Part shown: piece by piece, positions 7,991 to 16,420 of the stretch
Layout: each line of letters begins with the position of its first letter
Numbering within the stretch: the first letter of the stretch is position 1
Assembly (NCBI GenBank): GCA_035458585.1
Contig: DATHZN010000056.1
Location: 1 to 64,000, forward strand
Source: Marinobacterium_E sp035458585
GTDB taxonomy: Bacteria; Pseudomonadota; Gammaproteobacteria; Pseudomonadales; Balneatricaceae
Direction: 5' to 3'
Length of the DNA stretch: 64,000 nt
Made by a program: the position numbers and the translations under genes
Notes under the pieces: generated by a model
Database searches by the model: none
What the model was told of the DNA's origin: nothing
Seen by the model: the letters and a program-made list of their open reading frames with translations, nothing else

Positions 7991-8893
7991 TTAGGCTAAC
8001 TGCGCCTTGAAAAATTCCACAGTGCGACTCCATGCCAGCTCGGCGGCCTGTTCATCGTAACGACCGGTAGAGTCATTGTGAAAACCATGGTTCGTCTGCG
8101 GGTAGATATGGGCCGTGTAAGTTTTACCGAGTTTGTCGAGTACTGCCTGATAGTCTGGCCAGGTCGCGTTGACACGTTTGTCCAGCTCGGCAAATTGAAT
8201 AACCAGTGGCGCACTGATATTTTCAAATCCCTCCTGCGCCGGTGTACCGTAGAAGGGCACTCCTGCATTCAAGTCGGCGCCCAGGTCTACTGCCAGCTTG
8301 TTGACCAGATAACCGCCGAAACAGAAGCCGACCATTCCAAGCTTACCGTTTGAAAAGCTATGGTTTTTTAGCATTTTCGCGGCGGCGATGAAATCTTGCT
8401 CAATCTTGCTCCGATCCAGAGTTTTCTGCATTGCACGACCATCGTCATCATTACCCGGATAGCCACCAAGGGTATGAAGCGCATCAGGAGCAAAAGCGAT
8501 AAAGCCTGCTTTTGCGAGGCGTCGTGCAACATCCTCTATGTAGGGATTAAGCCCACGATTTTCGTGTGCCACCAATACGCAGGGAGCTTCATTCATCTCA
8601 TCTACGCCGGTCGGAACAACAAGGTAGCCCCTACCTTCACCATGCCCCATCGGTGACTCAAATTTAACGTAAGTCGCTTTAATATCCGGGTCGGTAAAAT
8701 CAACCTGATGCGCCAGCGCGTAGTTGGGCGTCAGAGCGGTTGTGAGGGCCCCCATTGTAAGACCGGCGATGCCGAGCGTACCAAGCCTCGCTAGGAAAGT
8801 ACGTCGATCAATGTCGCCATGCGCGTATTCGTCGTACCAGTCGAATGCTACTTGCGGAATGTGGAGAGAATCGGTTGTCTGCTTATTGGTCAT
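7991..8893 (-). CDS. Tat-exported dienelactone hydrolase family protein (YghX-like)
   Basis: A 300-residue alpha/beta hydrolase. A short cytoplasmic lead (VAFDWYDEYAHGDI) precedes the twin-arginine motif DRRTFLARL and a hydrophobic stretch ending ALAHQ, so export by the Tat system is likely. The dienelactone-hydrolase triad is complete: C191 in GFCFGG, D238 in ELDKRV and H269 in NHGFHND. HENRGLNPYIEDVARR and GGYPGNDD match E. coli YghX. Its real substrate is unknown in this family. The ATG at 8893 was chosen because AAAAGGGG lies 8-10 bases upstream; a longer in-frame reading to 8995 has no Shine-Dalgarno and would bury the Tat signal. It is divergent from the hybrid kinase and shares a 156-base upstream region with it. 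Confidence 0.88.
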   Translation of the reverse strand: MTNKQTTDSLHIPQVAFDWYDEYAHGDIDRRTFLARLGTLGIAGLTMGALTTALTPNYALAHQVDFTDPDIKATYVKFESPMGHGEGRGYLVVPTGVDEMNEAPCVLVAHENRGLNPYIEDVARRLAKAGFIAFAPDALHTLGGYPGNDDDGRAMQKTLDRSKIEQDFIAAAKMLKNHSFSNGKLGMVGFCFGGYLVNKLAVDLGADLNAGVPFYGTPAQEGFENISAPLVIQFAELDKRVNATWPDYQAVLDKLGKTYTAHIYPQTNHGFHNDSTGRYDEQAAELAWSRTVEFFKAQLA

Positions 8894-9049
8894 GGATCCG
8901 TACCCCTTTTGGTTATTGTCTCTAACAATGCGACTACGCTGCTGTAAAAGGCTTGGATCGGAAGTTTTACCTGTTAAGTCAGATTCTTCTCCCACATGCT
9001 ATAGTCTTCATAGATAGATGTCGTCAAAGTAATAAAAGCCTAGAATTCA

Positions 9050-11212
9050 ATGTCAAATCTGTTCGGTACTCTGCAAAAAGTCAGGGAGCTCCCTCGTTGG
9101 GTTAGCTTCTTATTCATAATGATGCAGATACTCTTTCTGATCAGCGCTGCTGAACTGACAATTCATCGTTTCAGTGATATTTCGGTGCTAAATTCAGAGC
9201 TGCGTGGGGTAAAGAGCGCGACGCGTGTTAATGAATTTTTAGAGTCGTTGGCGGTTTTCACGCTGGACTGTAATCTCTCAAGGCTCTCCCCGCAGAATCA
9301 AAGCAAGCAGGCTACAGATTGCGAAAGAGCTACAGAAAAAGTTCATGGCCTGACACATCACTTGCTCGATGATGCCCAGCTTAGGCTCTGGGCCCGGGCC
9401 AGCGATCTCTCTGTAACGCCCGATCAATTTTTTAGTGTCACTACCCTGCTCAATCAGCAGATCCTGCAAGAGTTGAGCGCGATTTATAGAGACAGCCTGG
9501 TGGAGTTGGACCCTCGCTCAGAGACCTATAGTCTGGGGCGACTGCTGATTATGACTCTACCAATGTTGCATGATCGGGTAGCCGCTATGGAGCATGCGTT
9601 GATTCTAACGTTAGAGGGGTACCGGCGGCATTCAGATTTTGACAGAGACTGGGGGCAGATTAGCTTTTTGCTTGATGAGTCCAAGCGCTTGCTGAGTTTT
9701 TTACTGGCCAATGATGAGGGGACCATCCTGCTCGACAGTCAAGAACCCTATGCGATCGCTGAGTTAGCCGAAGTTCTAAACGAGTTTTATGAACGCGCCT
9801 CCTTGTTAATGCTCGATACCTCAACAACAGAGTTGCAGGCTCAGTTTTCAGACTCGAAGTTATGGTTAATCTCATCCAGTGTGCGTGAGGAACTTAGCGG
9901 TCTTCGAGTGAGAGTTTCACAAGATTTGCAAATCCGGCTGGAGTCGTTAATTGATGATCAATGGCGGCTTTTACTGATAACAGGCGCTGCGATGCTACTG
10001 GTACAAATCGTGCTGCTAGTGATGTTCAGATACGTGGTAAGCGTCTACTGGTCGCTGCGCATTGCGCTTCAGGAGGCCCAACTAGCCTCAGAGCGGGTGA
10101 CAAGAGCAAAACTTGAGCAGGAGCGGCTATTTTCAATCGTTGGTCACGAACTTAGAACACCGGCTGCATCGATCAGCATGTTGCTGGATGACCTCGCCTC
10201 CGGATCCTCAGGCCCTGAACGTCTGGCAGAAGCACAACGAACATCTGAACATCTGCTCTCAGTGCTTGATGATATGCGTATGGCATCGGATGGAGCTCTC
10301 TCGGTGGACTCTCAGGATAGTGAGTTTAATCTATACCGGGTGGTGCAAGATGCGCTGGGTACGCTTTCCCACCTAACTCAGTCAGACAAGATTGAACTCA
10401 GACTGTCCCTGCAGATCAATCCGGATAGGGTTGTGGTCGGTCCGCAAAGGGTGGTACGGCAGATTGTCATTAATCTGGTTAAGAATGCGTTCATACACAG
10501 TGGCGCTGATGTTGTCGATGTGCAACTCACAGAGAGCGGATATAAAGAGGGCTTAGGTCAGTATAGCTTGCGGGTTGAAGACAGTGGCGCTGGCATAGGT
10601 GTGGAGAGCGTAAGTGAACTATTCAGTGCATTTCAACGCGGCGATACGACCGCAGATGGCACCGGCCTGGGTCTCTATATCTCTCGCGAATTAGCACGTA
10701 ACCTATTGAGAGGGGATGTCAGTTACCTCCCCAGAACAGGCGGCGGATCGGTATTCCAGTTTGATTTCCAGTTGAAAGCGGTGGCTCCAAGTCAGCGGGT
10801 CGATACGCCGAGTACTCAAGCCTCCGTCATCGCAGGTAAGCGCATTCTGTTTGTTGAGGACACTGCGACTCTGAGGATTCTGGGTGCGAAAGTGCTGGAG
10901 AATGCCGGGGCAAGGGTCTTGGTAGCGGAGCAGGGTGCGGATGCACTGGACCTGATTGCAACGAATGACATCGACCTTGTATTGACCGATATTATGATGC
11001 CGGTCATGGACGGTTATGAACTCTGTCGGTCGTTGCGCGAGCGTGGCTTTAGGGCACCGATTATCGGTGTGACTGGCGCGACTGTTGGAGATGAAGCGTC
11101 GATGCTGCTCACGGCTGGAGCTGATGCGGTACTTGCTAAACCGTTGAAACTGGCAAAACTCGAGAGCCTTGTATCGCAGTTAGCATCGACCGACGATAGA
11201 CAGTCATCCTAA
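9050..11212 (+). CDS. Hybrid sensor histidine kinase with C-terminal receiver
   Basis: A 720-residue inner-membrane kinase. TM1 is at about 17-37 and TM2 at about 308-332, bracketing a roughly 270-residue helical periplasmic sensor with no cysteine-pair or PAS signature that I recognise. Then HisKA with the phosphorylated H366 in VGHELRTP, HATPase_c (about 470-590; NLVKNAF N-box, DSGAGIG and GTGLGLYI boxes), and a receiver (about 598-715) with D647 in LTDIMMP and K in LAKPL. There is no HPt domain and no neighbouring response regulator, so its output partner is not visible here. The 3' end overlaps convergent yheS by 4 bases. The signal it senses cannot be named from the sequence. Confidence 0.9.
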   Translation: MSNLFGTLQKVRELPRWVSFLFIMMQILFLISAAELTIHRFSDISVLNSELRGVKSATRVNEFLESLAVFTLDCNLSRLSPQNQSKQATDCERATEKVHGLTHHLLDDAQLRLWARASDLSVTPDQFFSVTTLLNQQILQELSAIYRDSLVELDPRSETYSLGRLLIMTLPMLHDRVAAMEHALILTLEGYRRHSDFDRDWGQISFLLDESKRLLSFLLANDEGTILLDSQEPYAIAELAEVLNEFYERASLLMLDTSTTELQAQFSDSKLWLISSSVREELSGLRVRVSQDLQIRLESLIDDQWRLLLITGAAMLLVQIVLLVMFRYVVSVYWSLRIALQEAQLASERVTRAKLEQERLFSIVGHELRTPAASISMLLDDLASGSSGPERLAEAQRTSEHLLSVLDDMRMASDGALSVDSQDSEFNLYRVVQDALGTLSHLTQSDKIELRLSLQINPDRVVVGPQRVVRQIVINLVKNAFIHSGADVVDVQLTESGYKEGLGQYSLRVEDSGAGIGVESVSELFSAFQRGDTTADGTGLGLYISRELARNLLRGDVSYLPRTGGGSVFQFDFQLKAVAPSQRVDTPSTQASVIAGKRILFVEDTATLRILGAKVLENAGARVLVAEQGADALDLIATNDIDLVLTDIMMPVMDGYELCRSLRERGFRAPIIGVTGATVGDEASMLLTAGADAVLAKPLKLAKLESLVSQLASTDDRQSS

Positions 11213-13110
11213 CCGAGCGCGGCTTCAATCGTATCGAGTTCTTCCTGTCTGAGCATCCACTCCTCTTCAGACTCATTTAGTTGGCTTGCGAGTCTGGCTT
11301 GGTCTGCTAAGAGCGCTTTCAGTTCATCCTTACGATTGTCGGAGTAGATCTCCGGATCAGCCAGCAACTTCTCAATCTCAGCGAGCTGTGCACTCGTGTC
11401 GTCGACCCGTTTTTCAAGCTTCTCAATCTGTTGTTTGAGCGGACGCAATTTGGCTCGCCGTTCAGCTTCTAACCGTTTCTGCTCTTTACGATCGGCGGCG
11501 CTAGCGTTTTTGCTTTCTGAGGCGATTTGAATTCGCTGATCCTGTCTTTGAGACGATAGCCACTGGTGATAATCATCCAGGTCACCCGCAAACTCCTCCA
11601 CCTTGCTATCGGCAACCAGCAGGAACTCATCAACGGAATTGGCCAGAAGGTGACGGTCGTGCGATACCAGAATGATCGCTCCCTCGAAACTCTGTAGCGC
11701 CAGCGTGAGGGCGTGTCGCACCTCAAGATCTAAGTGGTTAGTAGGTTCATCCAGCAGTAGCAGGTTAGGTCTGTGCCAGGCTATCAGCGCCAGTGCCAGA
11801 CGTGCCTTTTCGCCACCTGAAAAACGGCGAATAGGTTCCAGGGCATCATCGCCACTGAATCCGAAGCTGCCGAGGAAGGACCTCAGGGTCGCTTCGGTTG
11901 CTCTAGGATCCAGTCGCTGCAGGTGCAGCATCGCTGAAGCATCAAGGTCCAGTGCCTCCAACTGATGCTGTGCGAAGTAGCCTATGCTCAAGTGTTCACC
12001 ACTCTGCCGAGAACCTGACAACAGAGGCAGATCCCCCACTAACGACTTCACCAGCGTCGATTTACCTGCACCATTCCGTCCCAGCAGACCAATGCGCTGC
12101 CCAGGCACGAGACTAAGCTTTATATCCTGCAAAATGCTAGCGCCGGGGTAGCCCAGATTTGCCTGATAGAGTGATAGTAGCGGGGATGAGAGCTTTTCAG
12201 AGCTATCAAAGCGGAAGGTGAATGGGCTATCGACGTGAGCTGCCGAGATCATCTCCATGCGTTCCAACTCTTTGATTCGGCTCTGAGCCTGTTTGGCTTT
12301 ACTCGCCTTAGCTTTGAAGCGGCGAACAAAGTTTTCGATCTGAGCGATACGTTCCTGCTGCTTGGAAAAAGCGGCTTGTTGCTGTGCCAGGCGTTCTGCT
12401 CGCATGCGTTCATAAGCGCTGTAGTTACCTTTATACAGGGTCAACTGCTTCTGATAGAGGTGAACGACATGAGTGGCAACAGCATCAATGAAGGTGCGGT
12501 CATGCGAGATTAGAATCAGTGTGCCGGGGTAGCTTCTCAGCCAACCTTCCAGCCAGAGTGTCGCGTCAAGGTCGAGGTGGTTAGTGGGCTCGTCAAGCAG
12601 CAATAGATCAGAGTGGCTCATCAGCGCCTGCGCCAAATTCAGACGAATGCGCCAACCCCCCGAAAAAGCGTTGACCGGGCGTGTTGCATCACCGATTGCA
12701 AATCCCAGACCATCCAGCAGTTGATGTGCTCGCGACTCGGCACGGTAGCCATCGATGGCCTCCAGCTCCGCATGCAGTGCTCCAACCTCCGGGCTATGTT
12801 GCGCTTCTGCGACAGCAAGACGAGTCTGAATGTCACGCAGACGGCTGTCGCCATCAAGTACGTAATCCAGTGCGGTTCGTTCGCTGCTAGAGACCTCCTG
12901 AGCCATATGGGCTATCTGTTTTTGACCCGGTATGACGAGCTCGCCCGCATCCTGCTGTAACTCTCCTAAGAGTAACTTAAACAGACTTGACTTGCCGGCG
13001 CCGTTGGCACCGACAAGTGCAAGTTTCCAGCCAGAATGGACGCTGAGATTGGCCTCTTCCAGCAGGCGAGTAGAGCCGCGTAGTAGACTGAGATTTTCGA
13101 CTTTGATCAT
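11209..13110 (-). CDS. yheS: ABC-F family ATPase YheS
   Basis: A 633-residue soluble protein with two ABC ATPase domains and no membrane segments, which places it in the ABC-F group acting on ribosomes and not in transport. First domain: Walker A GANGAGKSS, signature FSGGWRIR, Walker B LLLLDEPTNHLD. Second domain: GRNGAGKST, FSGGEKAR and again LLLLDEPTNHLD. The linker between them (about 230-300) is rich in K, R, Q and A (FKAKASKAKQAQSRIKELE), the P-site tRNA interaction motif region of ABC-F proteins. The C-terminal 110 residues are a charged coiled coil. Length and C-terminal extension match YheS and not EttA or Uup. It converges on the hybrid kinase gene with a 4-base overlap. Confidence 0.92.
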   Translation of the reverse strand: MIKVENLSLLRGSTRLLEEANLSVHSGWKLALVGANGAGKSSLFKLLLGELQQDAGELVIPGQKQIAHMAQEVSSSERTALDYVLDGDSRLRDIQTRLAVAEAQHSPEVGALHAELEAIDGYRAESRAHQLLDGLGFAIGDATRPVNAFSGGWRIRLNLAQALMSHSDLLLLDEPTNHLDLDATLWLEGWLRSYPGTLILISHDRTFIDAVATHVVHLYQKQLTLYKGNYSAYERMRAERLAQQQAAFSKQQERIAQIENFVRRFKAKASKAKQAQSRIKELERMEMISAAHVDSPFTFRFDSSEKLSSPLLSLYQANLGYPGASILQDIKLSLVPGQRIGLLGRNGAGKSTLVKSLVGDLPLLSGSRQSGEHLSIGYFAQHQLEALDLDASAMLHLQRLDPRATEATLRSFLGSFGFSGDDALEPIRRFSGGEKARLALALIAWHRPNLLLLDEPTNHLDLEVRHALTLALQSFEGAIILVSHDRHLLANSVDEFLLVADSKVEEFAGDLDDYHQWLSSQRQDQRIQIASESKNASAADRKEQKRLEAERRAKLRPLKQQIEKLEKRVDDTSAQLAEIEKLLADPEIYSDNRKDELKALLADQARLASQLNESEEEWMLRQEELDTIEAALG

Positions 13111-13195
13111 GGCCGCGGATCATACCATAGAGGCCAATCCTAGCGTGTGAAAATCCGTGCTAGCATAGAGTAAATTAAACCTCAGGAGTGTCGTA

Positions 13196-13678
13196 TTGTT
13201 ACCGCCTGATCTGCAGCTTGATAATCCCCTTTGGGACTACGCCATAAAGGTCTATCCTACACTCGCACCCGCGCTGCTGACGCTTCAGACACAAGGTGCA
13301 AGAGTGAATCAGCTACTTGCAGCCCTCTGGAGCAGCGCGAACGGTCGACAATGGCCCGGGCAGGTTGACCCCTCTATTGAACGCTGGCATCAATCTCAAG
13401 TGTTACCTATCCGCGAGCGACGTATGGCGTTAAAGCCAGAACTAGAAGCTCATCCTCAGCTTGAGCCACTCTATAAGGCGTTCAAAACAGCTGAACTCAA
13501 TCTGGAGAGAATTGAGCTGGCGATGCTCTATACATGGCTGTTGCGTTCGGCACGATCAAAGCCGGTGTCTGCACAGATCAACATCGATTTAGTGCTGAGG
13601 TTTAATCAGGTTGATCAGAGTTCACCGGCGCGGTCAGAGTTGTTGGCGCTGGTTGAGCAGCTCGAAGGTACCAACTAA
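13196..13678 (+). CDS. TIGR02444 (DUF2390) family protein
   Basis: A 160-residue protein of unknown function. The pattern LWDYAIKVYP, ALLTLQTQGARVNQLLAALW and LPIRERRMALK matches the TIGR02444/DUF2390 family of small, mostly helical gammaproteobacterial proteins. It starts at TTG 13196: AGGAG at about 13184-13188 is well placed for this codon and there is no ATG in range. It is divergent from yheS with an 85-base gap. As I recall, homologues sit beside yheS in pseudomonads, so the linkage may be functional, but no role is established. Confidence 0.8.
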   Translation: MLPPDLQLDNPLWDYAIKVYPTLAPALLTLQTQGARVNQLLAALWSSANGRQWPGQVDPSIERWHQSQVLPIRERRMALKPELEAHPQLEPLYKAFKTAELNLERIELAMLYTWLLRSARSKPVSAQINIDLVLRFNQVDQSSPARSELLALVEQLEGTN

Positions 13679-13853
13679 TCTGTTTAAAAATGCCGACAAA
13701 CTTGGTGTATAAGGGTTCGGCCTGAGTATAAGCGAGAGATCAGCGGTTATCAGTCTGTCTTTGTTTTTAGGATCGGCTCATGCCTTAACCGCGGACGAGG
13801 GTAGAGCTGTAAGCGTTTTCTAACCCGATGTTGTTGAAGTCAGGGAGTGTTCT

Positions 13854-14804
13854 GTGTCGATAACCCTTTTTAGGCACACTGATTGTGAACGTCATGATAT
13901 GGGTGAGATGCACCCTGAATCGCCAGAGCGTATCCGGAGCATAGATGAGCTACTGAGCGCCGCAAAGCTAAATGAGTTAATTTGCTACGTGCAGGCACCA
14001 CTGGCCGAACCCGAGCAGTTAAAGCAGGCGCACACAGTAGACTACATCGATTATCTGGTGGCACAGGATCGTTGGCTGGCTGAGTGTGCAGAGCAGGGCG
14101 AACAGAGTCCAAGTGTCCAGCTCGATCCTGATACGGTGTTGATGCGACACAGTTTTACTGCTGCCCTGCGCGCCGCGGGGGCCGCGATTGCTGCTGTTGA
14201 TGAGGTGATCGACGGTACCAATAGACGCGCCTTTTGCGCTGTTCGACCACCCGGCCATCACGCGCTAAAGGATAGGGCAATGGGCTTCTGTATTTTGGGA
14301 AACGCAGCGATTGCTGCCTACCACGCCTTAAACATCAAGGGCCTCAAGCGGGTAGCGATTATCGATTTTGACGTGCACCATGGGAACGGGACGGAGAATA
14401 TAGTGGAGGGTGACGAGCGGATCCGGCTCTTCTCCTCCTATCAGAGTAATTTCTACCCCTTCCCTGATATGGCTGCTGCTAAGCCTAACGTGCTTCATAC
14501 CCCTCTTGCTGCGGGCAGCGAGAGCGAGGAGTTCCGCTCAGCTGTGAGTCGCTGGTTTCCGGCTGTCGATGCATTTGCGCCGGAGTTGATCATCATCTCC
14601 GCTGGCTTTGACGCTCATATTGAGGATCCGCTGGCGCAGTTACGCCTGCACGAGGCTGATTACAACTGGATTACAACTGAACTCGTCACACTGGCCAACA
14701 GGCATGCTCAGGGGCGTATCGTCTCTCTGCTTGAGGGCGGTTACAACCTCAACGCACTGGGGCGCTCAGTTGTCTCCCACATACGAGCCCTGATTCAGAA
14801 TTAG
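13854..14804 (+). CDS. Histone deacetylase-family (HDAC-like) amidohydrolase
   Basis: A 316-residue zinc hydrolase of the acetoin utilisation/histone deacetylase superfamily. Key segments: HPESPERIRSI at the N-terminus, the active-site histidine pair in RPPGHHAL, zinc ligands D and H in IDFDVHHGNGTE, and a further aspartate in SAGFDAH; EGGYN closes the fold. Bacterial members remove acetyl groups from lysines, polyamines or acetylated small molecules; the substrate here is unknown. It starts at GTG 13854, preceded by AGGGAG at about 13843. It stands alone between TIGR02444 and the FKBP gene. No acetyltransferase partner is visible. Confidence 0.88.
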   Translation: MSITLFRHTDCERHDMGEMHPESPERIRSIDELLSAAKLNELICYVQAPLAEPEQLKQAHTVDYIDYLVAQDRWLAECAEQGEQSPSVQLDPDTVLMRHSFTAALRAAGAAIAAVDEVIDGTNRRAFCAVRPPGHHALKDRAMGFCILGNAAIAAYHALNIKGLKRVAIIDFDVHHGNGTENIVEGDERIRLFSSYQSNFYPFPDMAAAKPNVLHTPLAAGSESEEFRSAVSRWFPAVDAFAPELIIISAGFDAHIEDPLAQLRLHEADYNWITTELVTLANRHAQGRIVSLLEGGYNLNALGRSVVSHIRALIQN

Positions 14805-15038
14805 CAGAGATTGGCGTTTCGCACTGGCTTTTTGGGGGTAACCCTTGCGATTGAGCACTTTCGGTCTGTTCACACGATTGTTTGGTTGCCTCTAACCCTC
14901 CAATGGGTTCGGTTTTCAGTACTGCCCGAGCTCGCCTATTGCACCTGTAAAGGTTGTTTTCATATTGATTTCATCTTAGTTTGTCAGGCTTACAGAATTA
15001 TTCCTCTGCACCACTAAATCCAATTAGGGAACATCCAA

Positions 15039-15737
15039 ATGAAAAAAGCGATTTTGACAGTCGCACTTGCCAGCGCTCTGACTTCTACCTTCGCGTTGGC
15101 AGAATCTCACGCGCCGCAAACTGATGAACAGAAACTGAGTTATGGTCTGGGTTTCATTTTGGGTCAGCGCCTGCGTCCTGATTTTGAGAATCTTGATTTT
15201 AATATGCTCAAGCAGGGCATTGAGGATGTGTTTAGTGGGGCTGAACCCCTCATGACTGATGGGCAAATTGCGGAGCAGATGCGTAGCTTCCAGGAGCGTA
15301 AAATGGAAGCTCAGCGTCAACAGCAGGAAGCTCTAGCGCAGGAGAATCTCACTTCCGGGGAAGCATATCGCGCTGAGAACGGCAAGAAAGAGGGTGTAAC
15401 AACGACTGAATCTGGCCTGCAGATCGAGATTCTCGCTGAAGGTGACGGTACACAGCCAACGGCTGAAGATAGCGTTAAGGTTCATTACCGCGGCACGTTA
15501 ATCACCGGGCAGGAGTTTGACAGTTCGTACGGTCGCGGTGAGCCGGTAACTTTCCCGCTCACCGGCGTCATTCGCGGGTGGACTGAAGGGCTTCAGTTGA
15601 TGAGCAAAGGCGGTAAAGCACGCCTCGTTATTCCTGCTGATCTCGCTTACGGACCTGCAGGTGCTGGTGAAATGATTGGCCCCAACGCGACACTCGTATT
15701 CGAAGTCGAGCTGCTGGATATCAACCCGGCCGAGTAA
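15039..15737 (+). CDS. Periplasmic FKBP-type peptidyl-prolyl isomerase
   Basis: A 232-residue secreted prolyl isomerase and chaperone of the FkpA/FklB/Mip group. A signal peptide (residues 1-21) ends in ALA before ESHAP. The N-terminal helical dimerisation domain (about 25-120) contains KLSYGLGFILGQRL and a long Q/E-rich helix. The FKBP domain (about 125-230) contains VKVHYRGTL, GQEFDSSYGRGEP, VIRGWTEGLQLM, RLVIPADLAYG and PNATLVFEVELL. It speeds folding of envelope proteins. A pentanucleotide repeat and a rho-independent terminator follow. A gene of this type lies near algQ in Pseudomonas as well, as I recall. Confidence 0.93.
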   Translation: MKKAILTVALASALTSTFALAESHAPQTDEQKLSYGLGFILGQRLRPDFENLDFNMLKQGIEDVFSGAEPLMTDGQIAEQMRSFQERKMEAQRQQQEALAQENLTSGEAYRAENGKKEGVTTTESGLQIEILAEGDGTQPTAEDSVKVHYRGTLITGQEFDSSYGRGEPVTFPLTGVIRGWTEGLQLMSKGGKARLVIPADLAYGPAGAGEMIGPNATLVFEVELLDINPAE

Positions 15738-15744
15738 GCTGCTG

Positions 15745-15774
15745 CTCAGCTCAGCTCAGCTCAGCTCAGTTCAG
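15745..15774. repeat. CTCAG pentanucleotide tandem repeat
   Basis: Five perfect copies of CTCAG (15745-15769) and a sixth variant copy (TTCAG, 15770-15774) begin 7 bases after the fkp stop. It is non-coding, so copy-number change would not shift a reading frame. Confidence 0.9.
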
Positions 15775-15844
15775 CAAAGTTGAAGGTTGCGCAAACCATT
15801 TGGGCAATGTGAAACACGAGCACTGAGTTCTTAAACCGATTTTT

Positions 15845-15876
15845 AACAGAGGGAGCAATGTGCCCCCTCTGCTGTT
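15845..15876 (+). terminator. Rho-independent terminator after the FKBP gene
   Basis: AACAGAGGG (15845-15853) pairs with CCCTCTG-CTGTT (15865-15876), with one extra base in the right arm, around a GCAATGTGCC loop region. A TTT follows. It is well placed 108 bases after the stop. The rest of 15738-16029 holds only the CTCAG repeat and the SHOCT-gene promoter region. Confidence 0.7.
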
Positions 15877-16029
15877 TGGATATGCCTCCCAGTGACATGT
15901 CTCTAAACGTGGCACTACTTAGACACTACAGATGTGCTCATGAAACTCGCTGTAGTACCTTTCCGAGACTATAGTAAAGACGCACTCTAAGGCTAATCAG
16001 GCTGGAAACAGAGTTGCAAGGAGATCTTT

Positions 16030-16338
16030 ATGATCCACAGACTGGGTTTGGTTGCTGCGTCTACTGCTATTTGGAGCAGCTTTGTGCTTGCTGATGTTAG
16101 AACGAACTACGATGGTTTCGATCACCATATGTCCTGGGGGGCAGGACTCTTCGGTGGACTAGGGATGTTGTTATTCTGGGGCCTTCTGATTGCCACCGTT
16201 GTAATTGCCGTCAGGTATGCACTCGGAGGCTCGCACAATTCAGGTTCCAAAAAAGCGATAGATATTCTGAACGAGCGTTTCGCTCGCGGTGAAATTGACG
16301 AAGAGGAGTACCGTCGGAGAAAGCAGTTGCTGGAGTAA
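16030..16338 (+). CDS. Small SHOCT-domain membrane protein
   Basis: A 102-residue protein. An N-terminal signal or anchor (about 1-21, ending VLA) is followed by a glycine-rich transmembrane segment (about 36-60). The C-terminal SHOCT motif (about 74-102) reads AIDILNERFARGEIDEEEYRRRKQLLE. SHOCT tails occur on many small bacterial membrane proteins and are thought to mediate oligomerisation; the function is not known. AAGGAG at about 16019 precedes the ATG. It is transcribed alone, convergent with the WD40-like lipoprotein gene. Confidence 0.85.
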   Translation: MIHRLGLVAASTAIWSSFVLADVRTNYDGFDHHMSWGAGLFGGLGMLLFWGLLIATVVIAVRYALGGSHNSGSKKAIDILNERFARGEIDEEEYRRRKQLLE

Positions 16339-16420
16339 ATCGTCAATTACTAAAAGCGCGGTCAGATCTTCAGGCTAAGGCCCCCAGGCTTTAGCCATGG
16401 GTCGCTTCGGTAGTCCAGCC

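Noticed and set aside
8894..8995. 34-residue N-terminal extension of the dienelactone hydrolase
   Set aside because: The extension has no Shine-Dalgarno, would bury the Tat signal, and the internal ATG at 8893 has AAAAGGGG upstream.
7996..9017. Several open frames on both strands overlapping the dienelactone hydrolase gene
   Set aside because: They lack family similarity and Shine-Dalgarno sites and overlap a gene with a full catalytic triad and Tat signal.
15738..16029. CTCAG repeat as a phase-variation switch of the FKBP protein
   Set aside because: The repeat lies after the stop codon and before the terminator, so copy changes cannot alter the reading frame.
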